Positions 1 through 8,900 of a stretch of 64,000 bases of DNA are shown one piece after another. The stretch lies in assembly GCF_900111005.1 (NCBI RefSeq), contig NZ_FOFV01000012.1, forward strand, positions 186,001-250,000, given 5' to 3'. Each line of letters starts with the position of its first letter. The stretch's first letter is position 1. The notes beneath the pieces were generated by a model. The model was not told where the DNA came from. It saw nothing but the letters and a program-made list of their open reading frames with translations, and made no database searches. Source of the stretch: Lentzea albida. GTDB taxonomy: Bacteria > Actinomycetota > Actinomycetes > Mycobacteriales > Pseudonocardiaceae. Both the position numbers and the translations under genes were made by a program.

Positions 1-188
1 TCGCGCAGAACCGCGTGGCGGGAGGCCAGTTCGGCGTCACGCACGGCCGGCACCGCGCCGACGTGGTCATCAACTGGTTCGACACCCACCAGGGCCGCTA
101 CCTGATGGTCCGCTCGGACGGCTGGCTCAGCCTGTCCCCCAGCGACAACGACCGCATCGCGACGCGGATCGACGCGGTGCTGGCCTGA
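1..188 (+). CDS. EspG-family T7SS chaperone, C-terminal fragment (cut by window edge)
   Basis: Only the last 61 codons are present; the first complete codon is at position 3 and the stop is TGA at 186-188. The translated tail matches the C-terminus of the complete EspG-family protein encoded at 2669-3424 in 52 of 61 residues, including the shared core NWFDTHQGRYLMV and the ending DNDRIATRI-AVLA. EspG proteins are cytosolic chaperones that bind PPE-type substrates of type VII secretion systems. Two espG genes on the same strand about 3 kb apart imply a duplicated small-protein/PPE/EspG cassette, with the older cassette mostly outside the window. Family identity rests on the homology to the complete copy. 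Confidence 0.88.
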   Translation, partial: AQNRVAGGQFGVTHGRHRADVVINWFDTHQGRYLMVRSDGWLSLSPSDNDRIATRIDAVLA

Positions 189-237
189 TCGTGAACATCA
201 TGCGTCGTGGCGCACAACAATGATCCAAAACGGACAT

Positions 238-270
238 CGCGGGCGTACTCTGAGGGGTGCGCCCGCGTTT
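238..270 (+). terminator. Hairpin terminator after the first espG
   Basis: A perfect 8-bp inverted repeat (CGCGGGCG at 238-245, CGCCCGCG at 260-267) with a 14-nt loop is followed by TTT. It lies about 50 nt after the espG stop, so it could end the upstream cassette. The T-run is short, as is common in high-GC actinobacteria. Confidence 0.5.
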
Positions 271-580
271 CTGCGCCCACCGATCGTTTCAGCCGATCCG
301 GTGAAAGCCGAACCAGCCGGTGACGACCTCAAGACAGCCCTAAATCCCGGTTAAATAGCCACTGTGATTTAGGTCACATCCAGGCGTGGTCAAGGGCCGA
401 TCCAGGGATGTGAACAGAGATCGGAAGCCCGTACGGGCAGCAACCCGAGAGCGCTCCCACAACCAGGGCAAACGATCACGTCGTTACACGACGTTCACCT
501 GGTAGTGGCCCGTTTTGGTACGCGGCAACGCATTGTGAAGGCGGGTCTCAATTGGCAACTCGTTCGCGTCAAAGTCAGCG
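271..580 (+). other. Non-coding leader of the T7SS operon
   Basis: About 310 nt without a credible gene. It holds an AT-richer patch (about 340-378) containing a CRP-type palindrome and a small palindrome GCCCGTACGGGC at 427-438. I could not pick a convincing -35/-10 pair or a known riboswitch fold. The operon promoter is presumably here, giving a long 5' UTR if transcription starts near the CRP site. Confidence 0.5.
363..378. promoter_or_regulatory. CRP/GlxR-type cAMP-receptor-protein site
   Basis: TGTGATTTAGGTCACA matches the actinobacterial CRP/GlxR consensus TGTGA-N2-TA-N2-TCACA at every fixed position. It is the only such perfect site I noticed in the window and lies about 200 bp before the first T7SS operon gene. 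A CRP-family regulator could therefore tie this operon to cAMP status. Whether it activates or represses cannot be read from the sequence. Confidence 0.7.
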
Positions 581-991
581 ATGCACCAAAACACACCCGA
601 TACTGCCCGCATGTACATCGTCGGTGACAAAGACGCTGTCCCGCTGAGCGAGACCGTCCGCTCGGGTCAGGTCCAGATCGACCCGACCGCGGGCGAGGAC
701 CTGCGCAAGCAGCTGCAGGCCCAGATCGATCAGGTGGACACGTGGATCCAGCGTGCGAACACCAGCATCGCCCGGCCGGCTCCGCTGGGTGCGAACCCGG
801 TGGGCGACAAGATGCGCGACAAGTTCACCCATCGGGCCGAGGGTGAGCAGTACTCGTTCGTCAGCGTGATGACCGCCTACCGCACGGTTCTCGAGCAGAC
901 GAAGAACTCCATCGTCGAAGCGATCGGGAACTTCCAGGCGCTCGACGAGGACCAGCAGGCCGAACTGAAGAAGCACATGGGTAACAGCTGA
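581..991 (+). CDS. Small helical PE-like T7SS-associated protein
   Basis: 136 residues, predicted largely helical (residues about 30-60 and 75-130), with no signal peptide or membrane segment. It sits immediately before a PPE-like gene (43 nt to that ATG). This is the place PE or WXG100 partners occupy in mycobacterial PE/PPE pairs, so a heterodimer with the PPE-like protein is a reasonable inference. I see neither a clear WxG motif nor an exact YxxxD/E secretion motif; the closest is Y-R-T-V-L-E near residue 99, one residue off register. An in-frame stop at 536 limits upstream starts. ATG 581 and ATG 611 (residue 11) are both possible, neither with a strong ribosome binding site. Family assignment is tentative. 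Confidence 0.75.
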   Translation: MHQNTPDTARMYIVGDKDAVPLSETVRSGQVQIDPTAGEDLRKQLQAQIDQVDTWIQRANTSIARPAPLGANPVGDKMRDKFTHRAEGEQYSFVSVMTAYRTVLEQTKNSIVEAIGNFQALDEDQQAELKKHMGNS

Positions 992-1034
992 TCTTGTGGC
1001 CAGCTGATCCAACGACGTGAGAGGCGAGCCGGTC

Positions 1035-2672
1035 ATGCCCCCCGAGACCGACCCGAGCGAGGTCGAGAACGTCCCGGTCCTCACGGACCCGCAGAACTGG
1101 GCGTCCCGATCGCACCAAGAGCTCTATGCCGCGGTGCACAACAACAACGACCCCGGTCAAGCCGGCCAGATCAGCTCCGACTGGGGCAAGTACGGCAACG
1201 AGCTGACCGAGGCGTCGAGGACCATCAACTCGGTCATCACCTCGTCGGAGTCCAAGTGGACCGGCGACGCTGCCGAGGCCGCCCGTGCCGCGATGAAGAA
1301 GCTCGGGGACTGGGTCGACGAGACCGCCCGCACGGCCGTCGAGGTCGGCAACAAGGTCGCCGACCAGGGCCGGGTCATGGAGACCGCCCGCGCGCAGATG
1401 CCGCAGCCGGTCCAGTTCGACTGGGCCAAGGCCACGGCCGCGCTCTCCCAGCCCGGCACGCCCGCCTTCGTGCTGGCCTCCGCGGACATCGCGCTCGCCA
1501 ACGCCGCCTCGCGCGCGGCGCACGAACAGGCGGTCACCGTGATGACCGACATGGAGAACAACTCCCGGCAGATCGACTCGTCGACGCCGGCGTTCAAGCC
1601 CCCGTTCAACCCGAACACCGGCAAGGTCGAAGAGCCGGTCCTGGCGCTGCCGCAGTCCGACGTGGCCGCGTTCACCGGCGGTGTGGACGGCCTCATGACC
1701 ACCCAGGCCGCGAGCGCGGGCACGGCGACGGCCCCCGTCGGCTCCCCGACCGGTTCCGGCGCGGGTGCCGGTGCGGGTGGCGCGAACCAGCCCGCCGCGG
1801 CGGCCTACAACCCGAGCGCGCCCGGCTACAACCCGGCCGCGAGCTCCGGTGGCGGTGCCGGCGGTGGCGCGGGCAGCAGCTACACCCCGCAGATGGGCGG
1901 CAACAACTTCGGCAACACGAGCACGAACACCGCCGCGGCGTACACGCCGACCGCTCCGGGGTACACGCCCCAGAACACCTCCGGCAGCACGTACACCAGC
2001 GGCAGCGGTGGCGGCAGCCCCGCGGCCTACACGCCCACGGCCCCCGGCTACACGCCGCAGATGGGCGGCAGCAGGAACACCTCCGGCCAGAACAACCAGA
2101 ACGTCCCCAAGGTTCCGGTGGTGGGCAAGGACGTCGCGAACCCGAACTACAACCCGCAGAACCCCGGCTACACCCCGCAGGGTGTCAAGGGCGGTGCCGC
2201 TCCCTACTCGCCCACGGCTCCCGGCTACACGGGTCCCGGTGGCGCGGGCGGCGGTGCCGGTGGCGGCGCTGGTGGCGGCGGCGGTGCCGGTGGCGGCATG
2301 AAGGGCCCGATGCCCTACTCCCCGCAGATGGGCGCGGGTGGCGGTGGTGGCGGCTTCGGCGGTGGCGCGGGTGGCGCCGGCACGGCCGGTGCCATGCAGC
2401 CCGGTGGCGCGGCCGGTGTCCAGGGCCAGGGCGGCCGTCCGGGCATGCCGATGGGCATGGGTCCCGGTGGCGCCGCGGCCGCGGGTGCGGGCATGGGTGG
2501 CGCGCCGATGGGTGGCGCTCCCGCCGGTGGCCGCGGCGAGGAGGACAAGGAGCACCGTTCCGCCAGCTACATCATGGGCGGCGACCTGTTCGAGGTCCCC
2601 GGTGAGAACCTGCCCCCGTCGGTGATCGGTGCCGCGAAGGTGAAGAAGCAGAAGGGGGCCGAGTCGCAGTGA
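1035..2672 (+). CDS. PPE-like protein with Gly/Pro repeat tail
   Basis: 545 residues from ATG 1035, chosen over GTG 1017 because a purine-rich GAGAGGCGAG lies about 8 nt upstream. Residues about 20-190 are a helical PPE/WXG100-type domain with the motif KWTGDAAEAAR, the WxG turn between two helices. The remainder is a Gly/Ala/Pro/Asn-rich tail with at least four copies of a (A)AYxPxAPGYxP motif, which is also present in the N-terminal part of the giant protein encoded at 5957. The charged C-terminus (EDKEHRSASYIMGGDLFE...PPSVIG) resembles endings seen on other actinobacterial PPE-domain proteins. It overlaps espG by 4 nt. EspG normally chaperones such proteins to the T7SS, so a secreted or surface-bound product is expected. 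Confidence 0.85.
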   Translation: MPPETDPSEVENVPVLTDPQNWASRSHQELYAAVHNNNDPGQAGQISSDWGKYGNELTEASRTINSVITSSESKWTGDAAEAARAAMKKLGDWVDETARTAVEVGNKVADQGRVMETARAQMPQPVQFDWAKATAALSQPGTPAFVLASADIALANAASRAAHEQAVTVMTDMENNSRQIDSSTPAFKPPFNPNTGKVEEPVLALPQSDVAAFTGGVDGLMTTQAASAGTATAPVGSPTGSGAGAGAGGANQPAAAAYNPSAPGYNPAASSGGGAGGGAGSSYTPQMGGNNFGNTSTNTAAAYTPTAPGYTPQNTSGSTYTSGSGGGSPAAYTPTAPGYTPQMGGSRNTSGQNNQNVPKVPVVGKDVANPNYNPQNPGYTPQGVKGGAAPYSPTAPGYTGPGGAGGGAGGGAGGGGGAGGGMKGPMPYSPQMGAGGGGGGFGGGAGGAGTAGAMQPGGAAGVQGQGGRPGMPMGMGPGGAAAAGAGMGGAPMGGAPAGGRGEEDKEHRSASYIMGGDLFEVPGENLPPSVIGAAKVKKQKGAESQ

Positions 2673-3424
2673 TCACGCCCGAGTTCCTGCTCTCGCCGCT
2701 CGAGTTCGACGTGCTGTGGCACGACCTGCGGCTCGGCAGGGTGCCGTACCCGCTGGACGTGCCGAGCGAGGGCGCGACCGAGCAGGAACGCCGCGTGCTG
2801 GTCACGAGGACGCTGGACGAGCTGCGCTCGCGCGGGCTCGTGGACAACCACCGCCTCGAGGACTTCCTGCGGCTGCTCGACGACCACAAGGTGTCCGTGG
2901 ACGCCGTCGCCGGTCTCGACCGCACCGTGCGCGCGCTCGCCGTCTCCAACGGCGAGCGCGCCGCGCTGGCGATCATCGACGGCGACCGGGTCGGGCTGCT
3001 GGAGATCCGGGAGACCGGCATCGCCCGCGAGATCGTCAAGGTCCTGCCCGACGCCGTGCCGGGACCGGGCACGGCGGTGAACGTGCGGGTCCAGTCCCTG
3101 CAGGACGCGGTCGCCCTCCAGGAGGCCGAGGACGCGAAGGACGCCGACGACCTGTTCGGTGACGGCGGCCTGGACGACCAGGAGGCGTTGCAGCAGGCCG
3201 GCCTGTCCGCCCAGGACGCGAAGCAGTTCGAGGAGCTCGCGTCCAACCGCGTCGCGGGCGGCCAGTTCGGCGTCACCCAGGGCCGGCAGCGGTCCGGTGT
3301 CGTCATCAACTGGTTCGACACCCACCAGGGCCGTTACCTGATGGTCAACTCGGACGGCTGGATGAGCCTCTCGCCCACCGACAACGACCGCATCGCCACC
3401 CGAATCAACGCTGTGCTCGCGTGA
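2669..3424 (+). CDS. EspG-family T7SS substrate chaperone
   Basis: 251 residues from a GTG whose first bases overlap the stop of the PPE-like gene (GTGA), with AAGGGGG about 10 nt upstream, so translation is probably coupled. The opening ITPEFLLSPLEFDVLWHDLRLGRVPYPL and the closing RxSGVVINWFDTHQGRYLM...DNDRIATRI are typical of the EspG/ESX secretion-associated family. These cytosolic proteins bind the tip of PPE proteins and deliver them to the secretion machine. Adjacency to the PPE-like gene fits that role. An acidic region lies around residues 150-172. A paralogue with 85% identity over the last 61 residues ends at position 188. Confidence 0.9.
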   Translation: MITPEFLLSPLEFDVLWHDLRLGRVPYPLDVPSEGATEQERRVLVTRTLDELRSRGLVDNHRLEDFLRLLDDHKVSVDAVAGLDRTVRALAVSNGERAALAIIDGDRVGLLEIRETGIAREIVKVLPDAVPGPGTAVNVRVQSLQDAVALQEAEDAKDADDLFGDGGLDDQEALQQAGLSAQDAKQFEELASNRVAGGQFGVTQGRQRSGVVINWFDTHQGRYLMVNSDGWMSLSPTDNDRIATRINAVLA

Positions 3425-3476
3425 TCTGACGCACCACAGCCCGACCGCAATTGAACCGCCGCCGCCGGAGGACCGT

Positions 3477-3989
3477 GTGACTGCCGCGAACCCGTATCAG
3501 TGGGTCGAAGAGTACGAGGCCAAGCTGGCCGACCTGAAGCAGAAGTCGGAGGACCTCACGGAGAACTTCGCGGCGGCCTCCGCCACCGTGACGTCGAAGG
3601 ACGGCTCGGTCACGGTGACGGTCGGTCCCAACGGCGGCCTGCAGAACCTGCAGCTGGGACACCGCGCGGTCGAGCTGGGCGGTCCCCGGCTCACCGCGCT
3701 GATCCTGGAGACCGCGCGCGCCGCCCAGAAGCAGGCGGCGACGCAGGTCCTCGAGCTCTTCAAGCCTCTCGGCGAGGGCACCGAGGCCTACCAGATGGTG
3801 TCGGACTCGATCCCGGACGACGAGGTCGACGAGGACACCGAAGACGACTACGACGAGGTCGACGACGAGCCGGAACCTGCTCCGGCTCCGCCGCCCGCGA
3901 GCCGTCCCGCGGCGGCGCCCCAGCCGGCGCCCGTCCGCGGCAGGCCCCGCGCGGCCGACGACGATGACGACGACAACCAGCCCTGGTAA
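3477..3989 (+). CDS. YbaB/EbfC-family protein with acidic, Pro-rich tail
   Basis: 170 residues from GTG 3477, preceded by GGAGGACC at about 7-nt spacing. Residues about 5-110 show the YbaB/EbfC pattern: an N-terminal helix, a TVTSKDGSVTVTVGPNGGLQNLQL beta-hairpin, then helices. The remainder is an acidic and Pro/Ala-rich disordered tail ending in a run of Asp and NQPW. YbaB proteins are dimeric and bind DNA nonspecifically. In actinomycetes, YbaB-type genes recur beside WXG100/PPE genes, where their role is not established. The next gene begins 9 nt after the stop, so it is part of the operon. Confidence 0.82.
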   Translation: MTAANPYQWVEEYEAKLADLKQKSEDLTENFAAASATVTSKDGSVTVTVGPNGGLQNLQLGHRAVELGGPRLTALILETARAAQKQAATQVLELFKPLGEGTEAYQMVSDSIPDDEVDEDTEDDYDEVDDEPEPAPAPPPASRPAAAPQPAPVRGRPRAADDDDDDNQPW

Positions 3990-3998
3990 GGAACAGCG

Positions 3999-5888
3999 AT
4001 GACCGCGCCGGAAACTCCAATCTCGTCTCCTCCCGGGATGCACATCACCGAGGAGAACAAGCTCAAGGGCTCGCTGTTCATCGAGGCCTACGGCAGCCTG
4101 ATCGACGGCATCAGCAAGGACGCGGAGTCCGAGACCGAGAAGGCCCTGGACATCACGTTCAACGCCATCGGCGCGGCCTCGGCCACGGTGATGCTCGCGA
4201 TCGACCCGCTCGGCAGCATCATCGGCGCCGGTGTCGGCTGGCTGATCGAGCACGTGTCGTTCCTGCGCGACGCCCTGAACCAGGTGATGGGCAACCCGGA
4301 GGAGATCCAGGCCAACGTCGAGGCCAACAAGGCCCGCGCGGCCGAGCTCCGCGTGCTCGCCGAGGACCACAAGAGCGGCCTCGCGACGTTCGACGGCTGG
4401 ACGGGTGCGTCCTCCGAGCGCTTCAAGGCCTCGATGGACAACATGACCCACGAGCTCGAGGACCTCGCGAACGCGGTCGAGACCAAGGCCAAGATCGTCG
4501 CGATCATGGGCATGCTCGTCACGGTCCTGCGTGACATCGTCCGCGACCTGATCGCCCAGCTGATCGGTTCGCTGATCGGTGGCGCGCTGATCGCCGCCGC
4601 CATGATGATCCCGACCTTCGGCGCGTCGATCCCGATCTTCTGCGGCTTCGCCGTCGGCAAGGCCGTCGCCCTGGGCGTGAACATCGCGTCCCGCGTCGCC
4701 CGCGTCGTCGCGGCCCTCGGCCGTCAGATGAAGCGCATCGGCGACCTCGACGAGATCACCAAGAAGGTCAGCAAGGGCTGGGAGCGGTTCGAGAACTCCG
4801 CCGACGTCGCCGAGATCACCTACGAGGGTTACAAGGCGCAGGACGGCGTCAACGACAAGATCGACGAGGCCATGGCGAACCGCGGCGGCGCCGGTGGTGG
4901 CGGCAACACGCCTCCCGGTGCGACCGACGGCAAGACCGCGGCGGACACGACCGCCACCGCGACCGCGGCGACCCTCCCGAACGCCCGCGTCGGCATGGTC
5001 CAGCAGGACGCCGTGGCGGCGACCCTCCCGAACGCGACGCTGAGGGCGATGGACGCGGGCGAGCCCATGCAGGCCACGGCCACGCTGAGGGCCAGGGACG
5101 CGGGCACGCCGATGCAGCCCACGCACGCGCTCAAGGCCATGGACGCGGCCGAGCCGATGCAGGCGACCAAGCGCCTCGCGTCCGAGCCCCTCCAGCCGAT
5201 GCAGGCAGCCCGGCTCGTGGACGCCGAGCCGCTGCAGCCGATGCAGGCAGCGCAGCGCATCGCGGCGGAACCGCTGCAGCCGATGCAGGCAGCGCAGCGC
5301 ATCGCGGCGGAACCGCTGCAGCCGATGCAGGCCGCCCGGCTCGTGGACGCCGAGCCGCTGCAGCCGATGCAGGCCGTCAGCCGGTCGATCCCCGCGGAGC
5401 CGCTGCAGCCGGTCCAGGCCTTCCAGCGGGCCGAGGCCGTGCAGGCGCCCATGGCGTTCCAGCGGGCGGAGGCCGTGGAGGCCCCGATGGCGTTCCAGCG
5501 CGCCGAGGCCGTCCAGGCGCCCATGGCGTTCTCCCGCGTGGACGCTTCGGACTCCACGATGGTCTCGGGCGTCAGCATGACCTCGGGTGGTGGCGGGATG
5601 CACGAGCCCGTGCAGCCGATGCAGGCGCGCGAGATGTACATCAGCCCGGAGGCCCCGTCGGAGCCGTTGCAGGCCCAGTCGGGTTACGAGCCCCTCGCGC
5701 GCACGCAGATGTCGCACGCCTACGACGCTCTCGAGCCGTCGCAGCCGCGTGAGGTGTATGCGCGCGTCGACGCGGAGCCCGCCCACTACGAGAGCGTCAA
5801 CCCGCTCATGTCGGGCGAGCCCCTCCAGTCCTACGAGGCCACCGGCGGTGCCGCCTCGTACGAGCGTTCCGTCCGGCCGACAGAGTAA
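3999..5888 (+). CDS. WXG100-type T7SS protein with EPLQPMQA repeats
   Basis: 629 residues from ATG 3999 with AAGGA just upstream. Residues about 20-170 are helical and include a WxG turn in FDGWTGASSERF near residue 145. Hydrophobic stretches at roughly residues 50-90 and 165-235 could be membrane-inserting or core helices. After a Gly-rich hinge (about residue 295), the tail is built of short repeats: EPLQPMQA units, then FQRAEAVQAPMA units, then degenerate EPLQ motifs to the end. One cysteine is visible (PIFCGF). The gene lies in the T7SS operon directly before the giant gene, so it may be a co-secreted partner or a docking or pilot factor. I do not recognise a catalytic domain, and the function of the repeat tail is unknown. 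Confidence 0.85.
   Translation: MTAPETPISSPPGMHITEENKLKGSLFIEAYGSLIDGISKDAESETEKALDITFNAIGAASATVMLAIDPLGSIIGAGVGWLIEHVSFLRDALNQVMGNPEEIQANVEANKARAAELRVLAEDHKSGLATFDGWTGASSERFKASMDNMTHELEDLANAVETKAKIVAIMGMLVTVLRDIVRDLIAQLIGSLIGGALIAAAMMIPTFGASIPIFCGFAVGKAVALGVNIASRVARVVAALGRQMKRIGDLDEITKKVSKGWERFENSADVAEITYEGYKAQDGVNDKIDEAMANRGGAGGGGNTPPGATDGKTAADTTATATAATLPNARVGMVQQDAVAATLPNATLRAMDAGEPMQATATLRARDAGTPMQPTHALKAMDAAEPMQATKRLASEPLQPMQAARLVDAEPLQPMQAAQRIAAEPLQPMQAAQRIAAEPLQPMQAARLVDAEPLQPMQAVSRSIPAEPLQPVQAFQRAEAVQAPMAFQRAEAVEAPMAFQRAEAVQAPMAFSRVDASDSTMVSGVSMTSGGGGMHEPVQPMQAREMYISPEAPSEPLQAQSGYEPLARTQMSHAYDALEPSQPREVYARVDAEPAHYESVNPLMSGEPLQSYEATGGAASYERSVRPTE
5184..5396 (+). repeat. Tandem 42-bp repeats encoding EPLQPMQA units
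   Basis: Four 14-residue units (EPLQPMQAARLVDA or EPLQPMQAAQRIAA) and one 15-residue unit run head to tail. The second and third are near-identical at DNA level, and the first and fourth pair likewise, suggesting expansion by slippage or unequal exchange. Confidence 0.9.
5421..5528 (+). repeat. Three 36-bp repeats encoding FQRAEAVQAPMA
   Basis: Three consecutive 12-residue units (FQRAEAVQAPMA, FQRAEAVEAPMA, FQRAEAVQAPMA) follow directly on the EPLQPMQA array in the same reading frame. Confidence 0.9.
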
Positions 5889-5956
5889 GACCCAGCCAAC
5901 AGCCGGGATCCCCCGATCCCGCCTCGTTCTGACGCAGTTCTGGAGAATCGCCACTC

Positions 5957-8900
5957 ATGGCCAAGGGGAACGTCAACCCGAACCCGTCGTCGAACCCCGG
6001 GGCCACCCCGCCCCCCTCGACGCCGCCGACCAGCGGAACGGGTGGGGGCGGCCCCACCGGCAACAGCGGTTACTCCATGAACGACTCCTCGATGCAGGGG
6101 TTGCAGAACAAGGCGGGTGACCTGGGGTCCCGGCTGTCGAGCATCTCGAGCGGCCTGCGGGGCCTGAACTTCAGCGGCAACGCCCTCGGCCCCATCGGCC
6201 TGTTCGCGGTGCCGGCGCTCAACGCGTCCAACGACAACGCCGTGACGCAGGCGGACCGCGGCTCCAAGGCGTTCACCGACGTCCAGTCGAACCTGAAGGC
6301 GACGCTGCAGACGTCGCAACAGGTCGACCAGACCAACCAGACGAACATCAAGTCGATCGACACGACGACCGACGCGAAGAACGTCCGCGGCAACGGAAAC
6401 AACACGTCGGGCAACTTCACGCCGGGCGGCGCCACGGCCAACGGCACGCAGGGCATCAAGGGCGGCGGGACCGGTAGCTCCGGCAACTTCACGCCCGGCG
6501 GCGCCACGGCCAACGGCCCGCAGGCGATCAAGGGCGGCGCGAACAACCAGACGTCCGGTGTCAAGGGACCCGGTGGTGGCCCCGCCGCCGCCGGCCCGAA
6601 CATCAAGGGCGGTACCGGTGCGACGCCCGGCGGCGGTGTCACCACGCCCGGTGGCAACGCGGCCACTGCCGCACCCAACATCAAGGGCGGCGCGGGAGCA
6701 ACGCCCGGCGGCCCCAAGGCACCCGCCGCGTACACCCCCACCGCGCCCGGCTACACGCCCCCTGGTGGTGCGGGCGGCAAGGGCGGCACCGGCACCACGG
6801 GCGGGAAGACCCCCGGCGGCGGCACCACCGCCGGTGCTGCGCCGAACATCAAGGGCGGCGCGGGAGCCACCCCCGGCGGCACCAAGGCACCCGCCGCCTT
6901 CACCCCCACCGCGCCCGGCTACACCCCTCCCGGTGGTGCGGGCGGCAAGGGCGGCACCAGCACGACCGGCGGGAAGACCCCCGGCGGCACCACCGCCGGC
7001 GCGGCACCCAACATCAAGGGCGGCGCCGGAGCCACGCCCGGCGGCACCAAGGGCCCCGCGTCCTTCACGCCCACCGCTCCCGGTTACACCCCTCCCGGTG
7101 CCGCGGGCGCGGCCGGCAAGGGCGGCGGGTCCACCCCCGGCGTCAAGAGCCCGGCCGCCTTCACCCCGACGGCCCCCGGCTACACCCCGCCCGGCAGCGC
7201 CGGCGGCAAGGGCGGCGCGACTCCTCCCGGCACTCCCGGCGCGACCCCTCCCGGCGGCAAGGGCGGCGCGACGCCCGGCGGTGCCACCCCCGGCGGTGCC
7301 ACTCCCGGTGGTGGTGCCAAGAGCCCTGCGGCCTACTCGCCGTCGGCGCCCGGTTACAAGGACCCCGGTGGTGCGGCCGGCACCAAGCCGTCCACGACCG
7401 TTCCCGGGCCGCAGAACGCCGTGACGTCGCCTTCGCGCGGCGGCGCGGCCGCTCCCCCGATGGCGCCCGGCATGGCCCCGCCGATGGGTGGCGCGACGCC
7501 TGGTGCGACCGGCGGCGAGCGCGGCGGCAGCAAGGTCCCGACCGGTGGCTCGAAGGGCGTGTTCGACGCGCCCAAGCCCCCGACGCCCGACAGCACCATC
7601 ACCAAGGCGCCCGGAACGTCGTCCTCGACGCCCCCTCCGGCCCCCAAGCCCAACGCCAACGTCCCGCTGCCGCCCACCTCGACGCCTGGTGGCGCGACTC
7701 AGGGCGGTGGCGTGAAGACCCCGGCGGCGTACACGCCGTCCGCACCCGGCTACAAGGACCCCAGCCTCGGTGGCCCGACGCCCGGTGGTTCCACCACGCC
7801 CGGTGGTTCGACGCCCGGTGGCTCGACGCCCGGCGGTTCCACGCCCGGCGGTTCCACGCCCGGTGGTTCCACGCCCGGTGGCGGTGCGAAGACCCCCGCG
7901 GCGTACACGCCCACGGCACCCGGCTACAAGGACCCCAGCAGCACCCCCGGCTCGCAGAGCGCCGTCAGCACCCCGCCGCAGAGCGCGGGCCCGCGCGGCG
8001 GCGCCGCCCCGAGCATGACGCCGACCCCGCCGGCCGCCTCCCCCGGCATGGCCCCGCCGATGGCACCGGGCGGCGCGCCCGGCGCGACCGGTGGTGAGCG
8101 AGGCGGCAGCAAGTACGTCCCCAGCACGGGCGGCACGAAGGGCGTGTTCGACGCGCCCAAGGCCCCGACGCCCGACAACACCATCACCAGGGCACCGGGA
8201 ACGTCGCCCTCGACGCCCCCGCCGGCCCCCAAGCCCAACGCCAACGTCCCGCTGCCGAACACGTCGTCGCCGAACACGCCTCCGCCGAGCACGCCGTCGC
8301 CCAACGCGGCGACCGCTCCGCCCGCGCAGACGCGCCCCGCCCCCGCGGCACCGCCGGTCAACACCCCCGGCACCCCGGCGCCGAACACGACGACGCCTCC
8401 GGCACAGACGCGTCCCGCACCAGCCGCACCGCCGGTCAACACGCCTCCGCCCAACACGCCCGCGCCGAACACGAACACGCCGCCCCCGGCTTCTTCGCGC
8501 CCGGCCCCGCCGCCCGTCAGCGCGCCGCCCGTCAGCGCGCCGCCCGTCAGCGCGCCGCCCGTCAGCGCGCCGCCCGTCAGCGCGCCGCCCGTCAGCGCGC
8601 CCTCGACGAACGTCAACACGCCGCCGGCGAGCGTGAACACGCCTCCGCCCGCAGCCACGCCCGCACCGCGGCCCGACACGACGCCGGCCCCGCAGCCCAG
8701 GGCCGACACCCCGCCCCCGGCACAGACGCGCCCGGCACCCGCCGCACCCCCGGTCAACACGCCGAACCCGGCGCCTGCGCCTGCGCCGAACGTCAACACG
8801 CCTCCGGCGAACGTGAACACGCCGCCGGCGAGCGTCAACACGCCTCCGCCCGCCGCCACGCCCGCACCGCGGCCCGACACGACGCCGGCCCCGCAGCCCA

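Noticed and set aside
271..580. Possible riboswitch (c-di-AMP or other) in the T7SS leader
   Set aside because: Some palindromes are present, but I could not line up the conserved cores of any riboswitch class I know.
861..2555. Long minus-strand frame over the PPE-like gene
   Set aside because: Composition is Arg/Gly/Ala-rich and mirrors the Gly-rich repeats on the plus strand. No start signal or domain.
3405..5954. 849-codon minus-strand frame over the YbaB and WXG-type genes
   Set aside because: Shadow of real plus-strand genes; Arg/Leu-rich and without domains.
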